NCBI GenBank assembly: GCA_003210055.1
Contig: QCNS01000005.1
Location: 30,497-94,496 of the forward strand
DNA: 64,000 nucleotides
Origin: SAR116 cluster bacterium AG-426-I14
GTDB lineage: Bacteria; Pseudomonadota; Alphaproteobacteria; Puniceispirillales; Marisalimonadaceae
Direction of reading: 5' to 3'
Positions within the stretch are counted from its first letter, which is position 1. Every line of letters begins with the position of its first letter. The translations under genes and the position numbers were made by a program. Of this stretch, positions 25,240 through 34,340 are shown in pieces. A model generated the notes under the pieces. That model was not told the DNA's origin. It worked only from the letters and a program-made list of their open reading frames with translations, and did not search any database.

Positions 25240-26804
25240 ATACTTTACAACCGTCATTAAGTCTTGAAAAACCTGAAAATTGGGTAATTTCAAAAATTAT
25301 TTTAAATCAATTTAAATCAGATCCAAATTTTGAGATTATTGAATTTGTCGATCATGAAAAGTGGACTTTCAAAGAACTAATTTCTCTAGGCTTAAAAGTA
25401 TCTCATAATATTAATAAACTGAATGTTAAAAAAGGTGAATCCATTATTGTTATGATAGATGATCCAAAATTATTTATACCTATTTGGATTGGTGCTTCAT
25501 TTCTGGCAGTAACATTTGTAGCAATTAATACAGCTTTAAGAGGTGAAGTTTTATATCATCAGATAGAAACTTCGTCCCCAAAACTAATTATAGCAGAGGA
25601 AAAGTATTACGATGAAATTATGAAAATTAATTTTGATAGAAAAAAAACGAAACTAATATCACCATTAGATTTTAATTATTCGAGAGAATTAGCAGAAACT
25701 CAGATAGTTGAAAGTAACAATTATGATGTCTCTTGTGTGATGTTTACAAGTGGGACTTCAGGACCGTCAAAGGGTGTGATAATGCCAAATTGTCATTGTG
25801 TCTTATTTGCAATTGGTACAATTGAAAATTATGAATTGAAAGAAAATGATAAGTTTTACATATGTCTACCACTATTTCATGCTAATGGATTATTTATGCA
25901 GCTTTTAGCATGTATCATAAATAAAAATAAAGCAATAATAAGAGATAAGTTTTCAGCATCTAATTGGCTTAAAGACATCATTAAATTTAAAGCTACCCAC
26001 ACAAATATGTTAGGTGCTGTAGCAAACTTTGTAGTTGCTCAAAAACCTACTGCTTTGGATAAAAAACATCATTTAAAGTTAATTGGTTCAGCTCCTCTGC
26101 CCAAGGAACCAGAGAAAATATTTAGAACTAGATTTGGTGTTAAACACGTTGTTCCTCTATATGGAATGACAGAAGTTAATATTCCTTTATATGGGAAAAA
26201 AGATGAATTAGGTAATGGAACATGTGGGAAATTGTACAAAAAGTATTTTGAAGTTGAGATTAGAGATCCAGTTTCTGATCAAAAGGTAAAAAATGGTGAA
26301 GTCGGCGAAATAATGGTTAGATCCTTAGTACCATATGGATTTATGCAAGGATATCTTGGTCTACCCAAGAAGTCATTTGATTCATTTAGAAATTTTTGGT
26401 TTCATACTGGGGATGCAGGAATTAAAAAAAGTACTGGTCATTTTATTTTTGTTGATAGAATTAAAGATTGTATCAGAAAAAGAGGTGAAAATATCTCTTC
26501 TTATGAGGTTGAACAAGCCTTTTTAAAAATTCCTGAAGTTACAGAAGCTGCAGCCTATGCTGTACCAGCAGAAGGTGGTGATGGAATGGAGGATGATGTA
26601 ATGGTTTCATTATTATTAAATAAGAACTCAGAAATTAATTATTTGAACTGGATTGAAAAAGCTAAGTTAAATTTGGCAAATTTTGCTATTCCAAGATATA
26701 TTAGAATTATGAGTGATTTTCCAAAAACACAAACAGGAAAAATACAAAAACATTTGTTAAAAAAAGAAGGCGTAACAAATGATACTTGGAAAAACATCAA
26801 TTAA
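25236..26804 (+). CDS. AMP-forming CoA ligase, crotonobetaine/carnitine-CoA ligase-like
   Basis: A 522-residue adenylate-forming enzyme. ATP loop MFTSGTSGPSKGVIMPN near residue 168, then CLPLFHANGLFMQ, VPLYGMTEVN near residue 305, FWFHTGDAGI near residue 387, the hinge VDRIKDCIRKRGENIS and the C-terminal catalytic Lys in TQTGKIQKHLL. The ENIS-YEVE hinge and overall order resemble CaiC. It is translationally coupled to the hydrolase by a 4-base overlap and followed 34 bases later by the DHDPS-superfamily gene. The acid it activates is unknown. It is the fifth CoA-ligase-like gene within about 20 kb. Confidence 0.85.
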   Translation: MNTLQPSLSLEKPENWVISKIILNQFKSDPNFEIIEFVDHEKWTFKELISLGLKVSHNINKLNVKKGESIIVMIDDPKLFIPIWIGASFLAVTFVAINTALRGEVLYHQIETSSPKLIIAEEKYYDEIMKINFDRKKTKLISPLDFNYSRELAETQIVESNNYDVSCVMFTSGTSGPSKGVIMPNCHCVLFAIGTIENYELKENDKFYICLPLFHANGLFMQLLACIINKNKAIIRDKFSASNWLKDIIKFKATHTNMLGAVANFVVAQKPTALDKKHHLKLIGSAPLPKEPEKIFRTRFGVKHVVPLYGMTEVNIPLYGKKDELGNGTCGKLYKKYFEVEIRDPVSDQKVKNGEVGEIMVRSLVPYGFMQGYLGLPKKSFDSFRNFWFHTGDAGIKKSTGHFIFVDRIKDCIRKRGENISSYEVEQAFLKIPEVTEAAAYAVPAEGGDGMEDDVMVSLLLNKNSEINYLNWIEKAKLNLANFAIPRYIRIMSDFPKTQTGKIQKHLLKKEGVTNDTWKNIN

Positions 26805-26838
26805 TTGCTAATTTTATTATAACATTTAGGAAAAAATA

Positions 26839-27756
26839 ATGAATAAACTTAAGTATACCGGATGTTGGCCAGTTGCTCCTACTCCATTCAAGGAAAATGA
26901 AGAATTAGATCTTGAGGGAATGAAGAGGGTTTTGGATTGCATGATAGATCAAAAAGTTGATGGTATTTGTATCTTGGCAAATTATTCAGAGCAATTTTTG
27001 TTATCTGATTCTGAAAGAGAAGTTTTAACTAGATTATGTTTAGAACATGTTGATGGTAGAGTTCCAGTTATAGTCACGATTAGTCATTTTTCAACTGATG
27101 TAGTTTTTAAAAGGGCGTTACAAGCAAAAAGTTTAGGTGCTAGCATGGTTATGATGATGCCCCCATATCATGGTGCCTTACTAAGAGGAAATATAGATCA
27201 AACTTTTAAGCAGTTTAAAAAAGTTGATGAGGCAGGCATAACAATAATGATTCAAGATGCTCCATTGTCCGGGGTAGAATTAAGTGTTGAACTTTTAGTA
27301 AAAATGGCTAAGGAAATCGAAAATGTAAAATGTTTTAAGATAGAATGTTCGCAAGCAGCAGAGAAACTGCGTAATTTGATTAAAATCGGAGGAAGTTTTA
27401 TCGAAGGACCTTTTGACGGGGAAGAAGGTATAACTCTATATGAGGATTTAGAAGCAGGAGCAACTGGTAATATGAGTTCAGCTATGTATCCAGACTTAAT
27501 AGTTCCAATAGTTAATAATTATCTTAATAATAACCATCAAGAAGCAGAAAGGGGTTATAACGAAATTTTACCGTTGATAAATTATGAAAATAGACAATGT
27601 GGTTTTAGGGGAACAAAGTTTATCTTTAAAGAAGGTGGTGTTATAAAATCTGACTTGTGTAGACACCCTGTTCAGCAAATGAGTGATGATACAAAAAGAG
27701 GTTTATTAAAAATAATAAATAACTTTGATTTAGTTGCAATGAATTGGGGAAAATAG
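26839..27756 (+). CDS. DHDPS/NAL-superfamily lyase, atypical active site
   Basis: A 305-residue TIM-barrel protein of the dihydrodipicolinate synthase/N-acetylneuraminate lyase superfamily. The Schiff-base Lys is expected at residue 167 (CFKIEC). Two features of true DapA are missing: the Tyr of the YNxP motif is replaced (IMIQDAP near residue 138), and the GTTGE strand is changed to ANYSEQ near residue 48. It is therefore unlikely to make lysine precursors. It probably cleaves or dehydrates another 2-oxo acid, often giving pyruvate in this family. AGGAAA precedes the ATG. It lies directly before the cupin gene and after the CaiC-like ligase. Confidence 0.82.
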   Translation: MNKLKYTGCWPVAPTPFKENEELDLEGMKRVLDCMIDQKVDGICILANYSEQFLLSDSEREVLTRLCLEHVDGRVPVIVTISHFSTDVVFKRALQAKSLGASMVMMMPPYHGALLRGNIDQTFKQFKKVDEAGITIMIQDAPLSGVELSVELLVKMAKEIENVKCFKIECSQAAEKLRNLIKIGGSFIEGPFDGEEGITLYEDLEAGATGNMSSAMYPDLIVPIVNNYLNNNHQEAERGYNEILPLINYENRQCGFRGTKFIFKEGGVIKSDLCRHPVQQMSDDTKRGLLKIINNFDLVAMNWGK

Positions 27757-27782
27757 AAATTGTTTAATAATAGGAGGTTTAT

Positions 27783-28286
27783 TTGTCTTATTCATTAGAA
27801 GATCTTGCATTAGATATCAAAAATACATTAGAAACTCATGGTATAGAAAAAGGTTCATCTACTATTTGTTATTATGTTAAAAAAGCCTTAATGGATCAAA
27901 ATTTTATTCCAACACACCTTCCTGACCGAAAAGAAGGTGAATTAGAAAGAGAAGTACTTTATGAAGATAAAGATTATGGCTTTTGTATTTGTGGTCATGT
28001 ATATCCAAAAATGGCAGAAGGTCACCCTCATGATCATGGACCAAGCTGGGCTATATATGGTCAAGCGACTGGCGAAACAGAAATGACAGATTGGGAAATT
28101 GTTAAAAAAGAAAATGACATAACTACTGTTAAACCTAATAAAACATACTTAATGAAACCAGGAGACGTTCATTTTTATAATATAGGTGCTGTTCATTCAC
28201 CAATGAGAAAAGATCCTGTTAGGCTCCTAAGAATAGAAGGTGAAAATTTGGATAATGTTAAAAGATCAAAAATTAAAGCTTTGTAA
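27783..28286 (+). CDS. Cupin metalloenzyme, cysteine-dioxygenase-like fold
   Basis: A 167-residue protein with a double-stranded beta-helix. The metal ligands expected in cupin motif 1 are in EGHPHDHGPSWAIYG near residues 79-93, and the motif 2 His is in GDVHFYNIGAVHSP near residues 126-139. The arrangement is like thiol dioxygenases and related predicted metal enzymes. I cannot tell a true cysteine or 3-mercaptopropionate dioxygenase from an uncharacterised cupin. The start is a TTG at 27783, firmly supported by AGGAGG at 27772-27777. The 3' end overlaps the convergent rhodanese gene by 14 bases. With the MetY-type enzyme and the rhodanese nearby, a sulfur-compound role is a reasonable inference. 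Confidence 0.75.
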   Translation: MSYSLEDLALDIKNTLETHGIEKGSSTICYYVKKALMDQNFIPTHLPDRKEGELEREVLYEDKDYGFCICGHVYPKMAEGHPHDHGPSWAIYGQATGETEMTDWEIVKKENDITTVKPNKTYLMKPGDVHFYNIGAVHSPMRKDPVRLLRIEGENLDNVKRSKIKAL

Positions 28287-29832
28287 ACCGACTGAATTCT
28301 TGGTCATCCATTCTACTTAATAATTTTTTTTCCCATGATAAATATGCTTTAGCATGGCTTATATTTCCTTTATGTCTTTTATGAGTGTGATATACGAAGT
28401 CAATGCAGTCAGATGTTTTAGGATTATATGGAGTTTGAGTATATAAATCAGGGTAAGTCAAATACCCTTTTTTGTCAAAAAAATGATAAAAAACATTTAC
28501 ATTTAATATTGTGTTGATGGATTTAGTTATTAATTGTGCCTTTTTTGGTTCATCATAAATTATTAATATATCTTTATCTTTAACCAAATTTATAAATCTT
28601 AAATTAGACCTAGTAGTCCATTTTGATTTTTTCAAATGTAATTTTCGATAATTATGACTATTTCTAACATCAAGCATTGTAAATTTAGCGTATTTTTTCA
28701 AATCATTTAATTTAATATTTTTTATTTTCATAAGCTTAAAATTAATATTCTTATTCTCAAAATATTTATCAAGTTTTTCTGGTTTATCGTTATATAAATA
28801 TACTTCATATCCCATTTGTTTTAACCAAGAAGCTGTCATAGTTGACCTTATTAGTTCACCGTCATCCAAAAGAACAATTTTTGAATTCCACACAGCAATG
28901 AAATTGTCAGTTGCCTGAATCAATTGTCCTCCAGGTACGTTTCTGATATTTGGAAAAATTGATAAATTTTTTTTAGGTTCAGTTACATTAAATACATATG
29001 TAGTTGAATTTTTTTCTTCGAGAAATATTTTTGTCTTATTAAAATTAATTGTTTTTAGATTAAACTTTTTAATTAAGTATCTTGATTTTTCTTCAAAAAG
29101 TTTTTTCTTTTTTAACTTAGACAAAGAAAGACGTTTATTTTGATTATGTTGAAGTTTTAAATTTGCAAGAAACCATCCCTGAGTTCCATTTTCTAGTGCT
29201 TTCACAGAATTTTTTATTCCATAATTTATAAGATTTTGAGTTCCAATTATAGATCTTGTTCTTCCAGCACAACCAATTATTATTTCAGTGTGTGAATCTA
29301 TTTTATCTATTATTCTAACTGGTATTTCCATATTTGGACAATTGATGGCTGTAGGAATATTCATTGTTCTAAATTCTTCGATCGTTCTACCATCTAAAAC
29401 GAGTATGTTTTTATTACTTTTGATTTTCTTTGCTAATTCGCGAGGCTTAATATGTGGTGTTTTATACTCTTCTTCTACCCATTCACCAAAGGCTTTACTG
29501 GGAATGTTAATACCATCAAAGAGTTCATATCCTTCTTTCTTCCATCCAAAAACTCCATTCTCTAAAATACGTACATTATGATATCCAATATTTTTTACTT
29601 CTTCATAGACGATTTCTGACAAACCATCATTATGATCAAATAATATAATTAAAACACTTTTATTTGGCACTAACTCTTGAATTTTTGCTTCAAAAATACT
29701 GTAGGGTATAGATATTGAATAAAATGGATGTCCACTCGCATGAAGTCCAATCTCACGGACGTCAATTAGTGATATCTCTTGATTTAAGCTAAATAAATGT
29801 TTTGTTAGCTTTGCAGTAATTCTTTTTTGCAT
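28273..29832 (-). CDS. Four-domain rhodanese-like protein with one catalytic cysteine
   Basis: A 519-residue cytoplasmic protein built of four rhodanese-like domains, about residues 5-105, 125-220, 275-375 and 380-475. Only domain 2 has the active-site Cys, in IIGCAGRTRS at residue 188, with the family DGR and NGTQGW segments. In the other three the cysteine position holds Asp (ILFDHNDG, VLLDDGEL, IIYDEPKK), so they are probably structural or binding domains. The expected activity is sulfur transfer from a persulfide or thiosulfate. It is transcribed opposite to its neighbours; its start overlaps the region upstream of the TPP-enzyme gene, so the two divergent promoters share sequence. Partner and acceptor are unknown. 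Confidence 0.82.
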   Translation of the reverse strand: MQKRITAKLTKHLFSLNQEISLIDVREIGLHASGHPFYSISIPYSIFEAKIQELVPNKSVLIILFDHNDGLSEIVYEEVKNIGYHNVRILENGVFGWKKEGYELFDGINIPSKAFGEWVEEEYKTPHIKPRELAKKIKSNKNILVLDGRTIEEFRTMNIPTAINCPNMEIPVRIIDKIDSHTEIIIGCAGRTRSIIGTQNLINYGIKNSVKALENGTQGWFLANLKLQHNQNKRLSLSKLKKKKLFEEKSRYLIKKFNLKTINFNKTKIFLEEKNSTTYVFNVTEPKKNLSIFPNIRNVPGGQLIQATDNFIAVWNSKIVLLDDGELIRSTMTASWLKQMGYEVYLYNDKPEKLDKYFENKNINFKLMKIKNIKLNDLKKYAKFTMLDVRNSHNYRKLHLKKSKWTTRSNLRFINLVKDKDILIIYDEPKKAQLITKSINTILNVNVFYHFFDKKGYLTYPDLYTQTPYNPKTSDCIDFVYHTHKRHKGNISHAKAYLSWEKKLLSRMDDQEFSRFTKL

Positions 29833-29904
29833 AATATATTTTTATATCATTATGAATTATTAATAACTATTATTAAATTAATAGAAAGTGATTTAGAGGC
29901 TAAA

Positions 29905-31560
29905 ATGTCAAATTATAATGTAGGTCAATTGGTTTCAGATTTTTTGTCAGAAAATAAAGTTGATACAGCCTTTGGTGTTGTTTCAGTTCATAATATTCCT
30001 ATGTTAGACGCTATAGCAAAAACTAATAGAATTAAATTCGTTCCAGCGAGGGGAGAAATGGGAGCTGGTCATATGGCTGATGGGTATTCTCGGTCCAAGA
30101 AAGGAATAGGGGTTGTTTTTACTAGCACTGGACCAGGTGCTGCAAATATTACTGGTGCACTTGTTGAAGCACGTTTTGCAGGAACACCTCTTCTTCATAT
30201 TACTGGTCAAACTGCAACAGAAAATTTAGATAAAAATCAGGGTACGGTTCATGAAGTACCTAATCAATTAGAAATGTTGAAGTCAGTATCAAAAAAAGCA
30301 TTTAGAATAAGTAATCCCGAAGATGCATTGTCAATTTTAGAGGAGGCCTTAAGATGTTGTTTAACTGCCCCAACTGGCCCAGTTTCAATAGAAATTCCAA
30401 TTGATATTCAAAGAAGTATTATTAAAAAACCTCAGGATATTCCTATGGTTAAAGAGGATCAGAACTCATTATTTTTAGGTGATCTAGAAACATTGAACAA
30501 AATTGAAAAATCAATAAAAAATTCTAATAGGAAAGTCTTGTGGATTGGAAATGGAGCTAAAACCTTAAAAGCAGAGGTTAAAAAATTTATTGAACTTGGT
30601 TTTGCAGTTGTTACAAGCACTCAAGGTAAGGGTGTAGTAGATGAACAGGATGATATGTGCTTAGGGTCTTTTAATGCTGTTCCCTTGGTTGAACAGTTTT
30701 ATTCAACTGTTGATTTGATGTTAGTGGTTGGAAGTAGATTGAGAGGACATGAAACTAGAGATATGTCATTAAAACTTCCAAAAAACCTAATCCAAATTGA
30801 TATAGATCCAGATGCACAAAATAGAACTTATGAAACTTCCTTATTCCATTTAGGGGACGCAAAGAAAGTTTTGAATGAGCTATTATTTAGATTAAAGGAC
30901 CTCGCTAAACCATCAAATGAATGGCATAAAGAAATAAAATTTTTGAAAGAAGAAATATTAAATGATTATAGAGCTTTTCTTGGAGTTTATAAGGATTTTC
31001 CTGATATTGTAAGACAGTGTTTACCTAAAGGAGGAAGATGGATTAGAGATGTAACAATATCAAATAGTACTTGGGGTAATAGAATGATGCCTATATATGA
31101 TTCTAGTGAAAATATTTATCCTGTTGGAGCAGGAATAGGTCCTGGAATGTCACTAGCAATAGGTGCTTCATTAGCAAAAGAAGACGTTAAATCCATAGCA
31201 ATGTGTGGAGATGGTGGTTTCATGCTTAATTTACCTGATTTATGGACTGCAGTAGAGGTTGATAGTAACGTTGTATTTATAGTTATGAATGACAAAGGTT
31301 ATGGTGTTATTAAACATATTCAAGATAGTTTGTATGGAGGAAGAAAAAATTATGCAGATTTAACTGTTCCTAACTTTTCCGAATTAGCAAAAACAGTTCA
31401 TATGAATTATTTATTGGTAACTTCAAGTTCAGAATTTAGAGAAAAGTTAGAGAAAGCATTTAAACTATCCGGTCCAGTCTTATTAGAGATAGATGTTTTG
31501 AGTGTTGGAGATATGCCTAGATATTTTATGCCTCCCCCTTTTGCTTCAAAAGAAAAATAA
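29905..31560 (+). CDS. Thiamine pyrophosphate enzyme of the acetolactate synthase/decarboxylase family
   Basis: A 551-residue three-domain TPP enzyme. The activating Glu is in PARGEMGAGHMADGYSR near residue 49, the TSTGPGAANITGAL segment near residue 75, the central domain in residues 195-330, and the PP-domain TPP/Mg motif is CGDGGFMLNL followed by MNDKGYGVI. The frame opens at 29827, but the start at 29905 is preferred because AGAGG at 29895-29899 precedes it and the protein then begins like the family. It is not a clear acetolactate synthase or sulfoacetaldehyde acetyltransferase. A 2-oxoacid decarboxylase or carboligase is most likely. It is 2 bases from the TauE/SafE gene, implying a shared substrate or product. 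Confidence 0.85.
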   Translation: MSNYNVGQLVSDFLSENKVDTAFGVVSVHNIPMLDAIAKTNRIKFVPARGEMGAGHMADGYSRSKKGIGVVFTSTGPGAANITGALVEARFAGTPLLHITGQTATENLDKNQGTVHEVPNQLEMLKSVSKKAFRISNPEDALSILEEALRCCLTAPTGPVSIEIPIDIQRSIIKKPQDIPMVKEDQNSLFLGDLETLNKIEKSIKNSNRKVLWIGNGAKTLKAEVKKFIELGFAVVTSTQGKGVVDEQDDMCLGSFNAVPLVEQFYSTVDLMLVVGSRLRGHETRDMSLKLPKNLIQIDIDPDAQNRTYETSLFHLGDAKKVLNELLFRLKDLAKPSNEWHKEIKFLKEEILNDYRAFLGVYKDFPDIVRQCLPKGGRWIRDVTISNSTWGNRMMPIYDSSENIYPVGAGIGPGMSLAIGASLAKEDVKSIAMCGDGGFMLNLPDLWTAVEVDSNVVFIVMNDKGYGVIKHIQDSLYGGRKNYADLTVPNFSELAKTVHMNYLLVTSSSEFREKLEKAFKLSGPVLLEIDVLSVGDMPRYFMPPPFASKEK

Positions 31561-31562
31561 TT

Positions 31563-32324
31563 ATGAACTTAGATATCTTTATGGAATTTCCAAAAGACTT
31601 ATCAAGTTTTGCAATTTATTTTTTGATTTTTTCAAGTATGTTTACATCTTTTGTAACCGCCGCATTTGGTATAGGTGGAGGTGCTATTTCACTAGGTTTT
31701 CTTGCCATTTATCTTAATCCCATATTCCTGTTACCTGTTCATGGCGCTGTTCAAATAGGTTCTAATTTTGGTCGTACTCTTTTAATGGTTAAAGATGTCC
31801 AAAAAGAACCAATTATTCCATTTTTAATTGGAAGTTGCATGGGTTCTTTGTTAGGTGGTATTTTGTTCATTCAATTTCCTTCTTCGCTAATTCAATTACT
31901 TGTTGCAACTTTTATTTTATGGACAGTTTTTGGTAAAATGCCAGCTATAAAATTACAGTACATTGTGTTCGGTGGTATGTTTTCAAGTTTTTTAACTATG
32001 TTTTTTGGTGCGACTGGACCATTTATTTCTGCGATGGTTAAAACAATGAAATTAGATCCCTTAAAACATATAGCAACTCATTCATCTTTAATGACAATAC
32101 AGCATATAATTAAAGTTATCGTTTTTGGATTATTAGGTTTTAGTTTCGCGGAATATTTTTATTTAATTTTAATTATGATTTTAAGCGGTCTTTTAGGAAC
32201 TTACATTGGTAAAAAAGTTTTAGTTAATTTTGGAAAAAAATATTTTAAAGTAGTTCTTAATACTATTTTAACTTTGATTTCAATAAACTTGATAACAAAT
32301 AGTCTAATGACTTGGTTGATATAA
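31563..32324 (+). CDS. TauE/SafE-family membrane permease
   Basis: A 253-residue integral membrane protein with about eight hydrophobic segments. It has the two TauE/SafE repeats: AFGIGGGAISLGFLA near residue 38 and FFGATGPFISAMV near residue 148. The family exports or imports sulfite, sulfoacetate, sulfonates or other small organic anions. It follows the TPP enzyme by 2 bases and is convergent with tctA (1-base gap). The pairing with a TPP enzyme recalls sulfonate-degradation loci, where TauE removes sulfite. That parallel is inference, since the TPP enzyme is not a recognisable Xsc. Confidence 0.85.
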   Translation: MNLDIFMEFPKDLSSFAIYFLIFSSMFTSFVTAAFGIGGGAISLGFLAIYLNPIFLLPVHGAVQIGSNFGRTLLMVKDVQKEPIIPFLIGSCMGSLLGGILFIQFPSSLIQLLVATFILWTVFGKMPAIKLQYIVFGGMFSSFLTMFFGATGPFISAMVKTMKLDPLKHIATHSSLMTIQHIIKVIVFGLLGFSFAEYFYLILIMILSGLLGTYIGKKVLVNFGKKYFKVVLNTILTLISINLITNSLMTWLI

Positions 32325-32325
32325 A

Positions 32326-33810
32326 TTATTTTTTTTGTTTTGTTATCCAAGAAAATATCATTGGACCACATAAACCTAAAAAAGCAAAAATCAAAAACAT
32401 TAGAGCAAGAGGTTGAGTTAATATCATCCACCAAGCTCCATCAAACATTTTTAATGAGTGTTGTAAATTAGTTTCAACCATTTCTCCCAAAATAAGACCC
32501 ACTGCTATTGGAGCAACAGAAAAACCAAATCTTCTTGCAAAAAAACCTATTACACCAAATATCAAAGCTAACCATACATCTAATAATTGACCTTGAAATG
32601 CATATGCACCTATCACTGACAACGCAAATACTATAGGCCAAAGTATTGCTGTAGGAACAAGGGAAACTCTCGCAAATATTTTTGCGGCATACAAACCCAT
32701 TAACATAAACATCACGTTCGCAATAAACATTGAACCAAAAATTTGGTAAACTTTTTCAACTTGCTCGGTAAATAAATAAACACCTGGTCGAAGACCATGA
32801 ACCATTAAACCGACTAATATAATTGCAGTTGTTCCACTTCCGGGTATACCTAAAACCATTGTTGGAACCATGGCCCCACCTGTGGCAGCATTATTAGCTG
32901 CTTCTGCACCTGCTATTCCTTCTATAGAACCCTTACCAAACTCTTTTTTATTTTTTGACCACCTTCTTGCTTCAGAATATCCAATCATGGATGCAACTGT
33001 TGCCCCTTCAGCAGGAAGAACTCCTATGAATGTTCCTATGCCACATGATCTTAAAATTGTTTTCCAAATTTTTTTGTAATCTTCTTTGGTAGGAAGTTTT
33101 ACTGCTTTCATAGCAACAGTTTTAATAATTTTATCTACAGTTTTCGATTGAACTAATAATTCTGAAATGGCAAATAAACCAATGAAAATAGGGACAAAGT
33201 GCAGTCCTTCATAAAGTTCATAATTTCCAAACATAAAACGCTCAATTCCAGTTACCCTCTCTGCTCCTATAGTTGACAGCCAAACTCCAAAAATTCCACC
33301 AATTAAATTTTTGACTGCCCCACCAGCGCTAATACTGGCAAGCATTGATAACCCAAAAACAGTGAGAGCAAAGTATTCTGGAGATCGAAACTCATAGGCA
33401 ACTCTAGCCAACAGTGGGGCTGCAAAACATAGAATTAAAACTGAAAATATTCCTCCTACTGTACTTGAAATAACAGCAATTCCTAGAGCTCTTCCTGCCT
33501 CACCTTTTTGAGCAAGAGGATATCCATCAAAAGTAGTCGCTGCTGCAGCAGAAGTTCCTGGGGCATTAATTAATATTGCTGTTATTGAACCAGCAAATGT
33601 AGCAGAAACATAAATGGTTGCTAAGACTGCAATTGCATGAACAGGATCCATTGTCAAAGTAAACGGTAAAAGTAATGCAGCACCTGTTGTTGCACCTAAT
33701 CCAGGCAAAACACCAATTATTACCCCTAAAACAGTAGTAACAAATATTAAACCTAATAAATAAGGATCAACCACGACTGATGCCATCGCTCCTATTGCTT
33801 GTTCAAACAT
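32326..33810 (-). CDS. tctA: Tripartite tricarboxylate transporter large permease TctA
   Basis: A 494-residue membrane protein of the TctA family with 10-12 hydrophobic segments. The strong family blocks are GVLPGLGATTGAALLLPFT near residue 38, INAPGTSAAAATTFDGYPLAQKG in two adjoining parts near residue 82, and GIPGSGTTAIILVGLMVHGL near residue 324. It is the main translocating subunit of a binding-protein-dependent secondary importer driven by an ion gradient. GGAAATTAA precedes the start, 11 bases after tctB. The transported carboxylate is not evident. TTT systems carry citrate, other carboxylates or aromatic acids. Confidence 0.95.
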   Translation of the reverse strand: MFEQAIGAMASVVVDPYLLGLIFVTTVLGVIIGVLPGLGATTGAALLLPFTLTMDPVHAIAVLATIYVSATFAGSITAILINAPGTSAAAATTFDGYPLAQKGEAGRALGIAVISSTVGGIFSVLILCFAAPLLARVAYEFRSPEYFALTVFGLSMLASISAGGAVKNLIGGIFGVWLSTIGAERVTGIERFMFGNYELYEGLHFVPIFIGLFAISELLVQSKTVDKIIKTVAMKAVKLPTKEDYKKIWKTILRSCGIGTFIGVLPAEGATVASMIGYSEARRWSKNKKEFGKGSIEGIAGAEAANNAATGGAMVPTMVLGIPGSGTTAIILVGLMVHGLRPGVYLFTEQVEKVYQIFGSMFIANVMFMLMGLYAAKIFARVSLVPTAILWPIVFALSVIGAYAFQGQLLDVWLALIFGVIGFFARRFGFSVAPIAVGLILGEMVETNLQHSLKMFDGAWWMILTQPLALMFLIFAFLGLCGPMIFSWITKQKK

Positions 33811-33821
33811 TTAATTTCCTT

Positions 33822-34286
33822 CTACCCATAATAAATATTCGTAAGAATTCCTCTTGGAAATCTAATTTTTAACACTAAATCAAAAAGCATAAAAATTAGA
33901 GCAGGGGTTATAGAGGCAGTTAACAAGGCAACCCAAATTCTTTTTTCACCCCACAAAACACACATCAAAAACATTACAACAAAGATTCCGATAAACATAT
34001 CTGTAAAAACAGTTAATACATAAAAAACAAGAAATAAAATCATACTTCCCCAAGTTGGAAATTTTTCTAAAGGAATAGGGTTAGGCTGATTTTTATAAAA
34101 TTGTAGTATTAACACAGCAACTAAAATTAGATTTAAAATCATTAAAAAAATTGGGAAAGATCTTGCTTGCATACTATCACCAACTATCATTTCTGGTGAT
34201 GTATCAAGCTGCAAAGCAACTGCTATTACTACAAAAGAAAAAATTGCTAAGAATAATGGTACAAAATATATATTTTTTTTAATCAT
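33822..34286 (-). CDS. tctB: Tripartite tricarboxylate transporter small permease TctB
   Basis: A 154-residue membrane protein with four predicted transmembrane helices and the usual TctB features: ALQLDTSPEMIVGDSMQARSFP in the first periplasmic loop and WGEKRIWVALLTASITPALIFMLFDLVLKIRFPRG at the C-terminal helix pair. Its small size and place between tctC and tctA are normal for the family. It is separated from tctC by a hairpin terminator, so its expression probably depends on read-through. Confidence 0.9.
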   Translation of the reverse strand: MIKKNIYFVPLFLAIFSFVVIAVALQLDTSPEMIVGDSMQARSFPIFLMILNLILVAVLILQFYKNQPNPIPLEKFPTWGSMILFLVFYVLTVFTDMFIGIFVVMFLMCVLWGEKRIWVALLTASITPALIFMLFDLVLKIRFPRGILTNIYYG

Positions 34287-34295
34287 GATTTAAAA

Positions 34296-34327
34296 AAATG
34301 CTCTCTTTAGTTAAAAAGAGAGCATTT
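34296..34327 (-). terminator. Rho-independent terminator/attenuator after tctC
   Basis: A perfect 13-bp inverted repeat (AAATGCTCTCTTT / AAAGAGAGCATTT) with a 6-base loop begins 13 bases after the tctC stop. On the minus strand it continues into a run of T residues. As tctB and tctA follow on the same strand, it probably causes partial termination and gives more TctC than permease. Confidence 0.8.
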
Positions 34328-34340
34328 GTATAAAAGTTAT

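Noticed and set aside
26839..27756. dapA for lysine biosynthesis
   Set aside because: The Tyr and Thr residues needed for dihydrodipicolinate synthesis are replaced, and the gene lies in a catabolic run.
29905..31560. Sulfoacetaldehyde acetyltransferase (Xsc), suggested by the adjoining TauE/SafE gene
   Set aside because: The N-terminal and TPP-region motifs look like acetolactate synthase/decarboxylase relatives and not Xsc, and no phosphotransacetylase gene is nearby.
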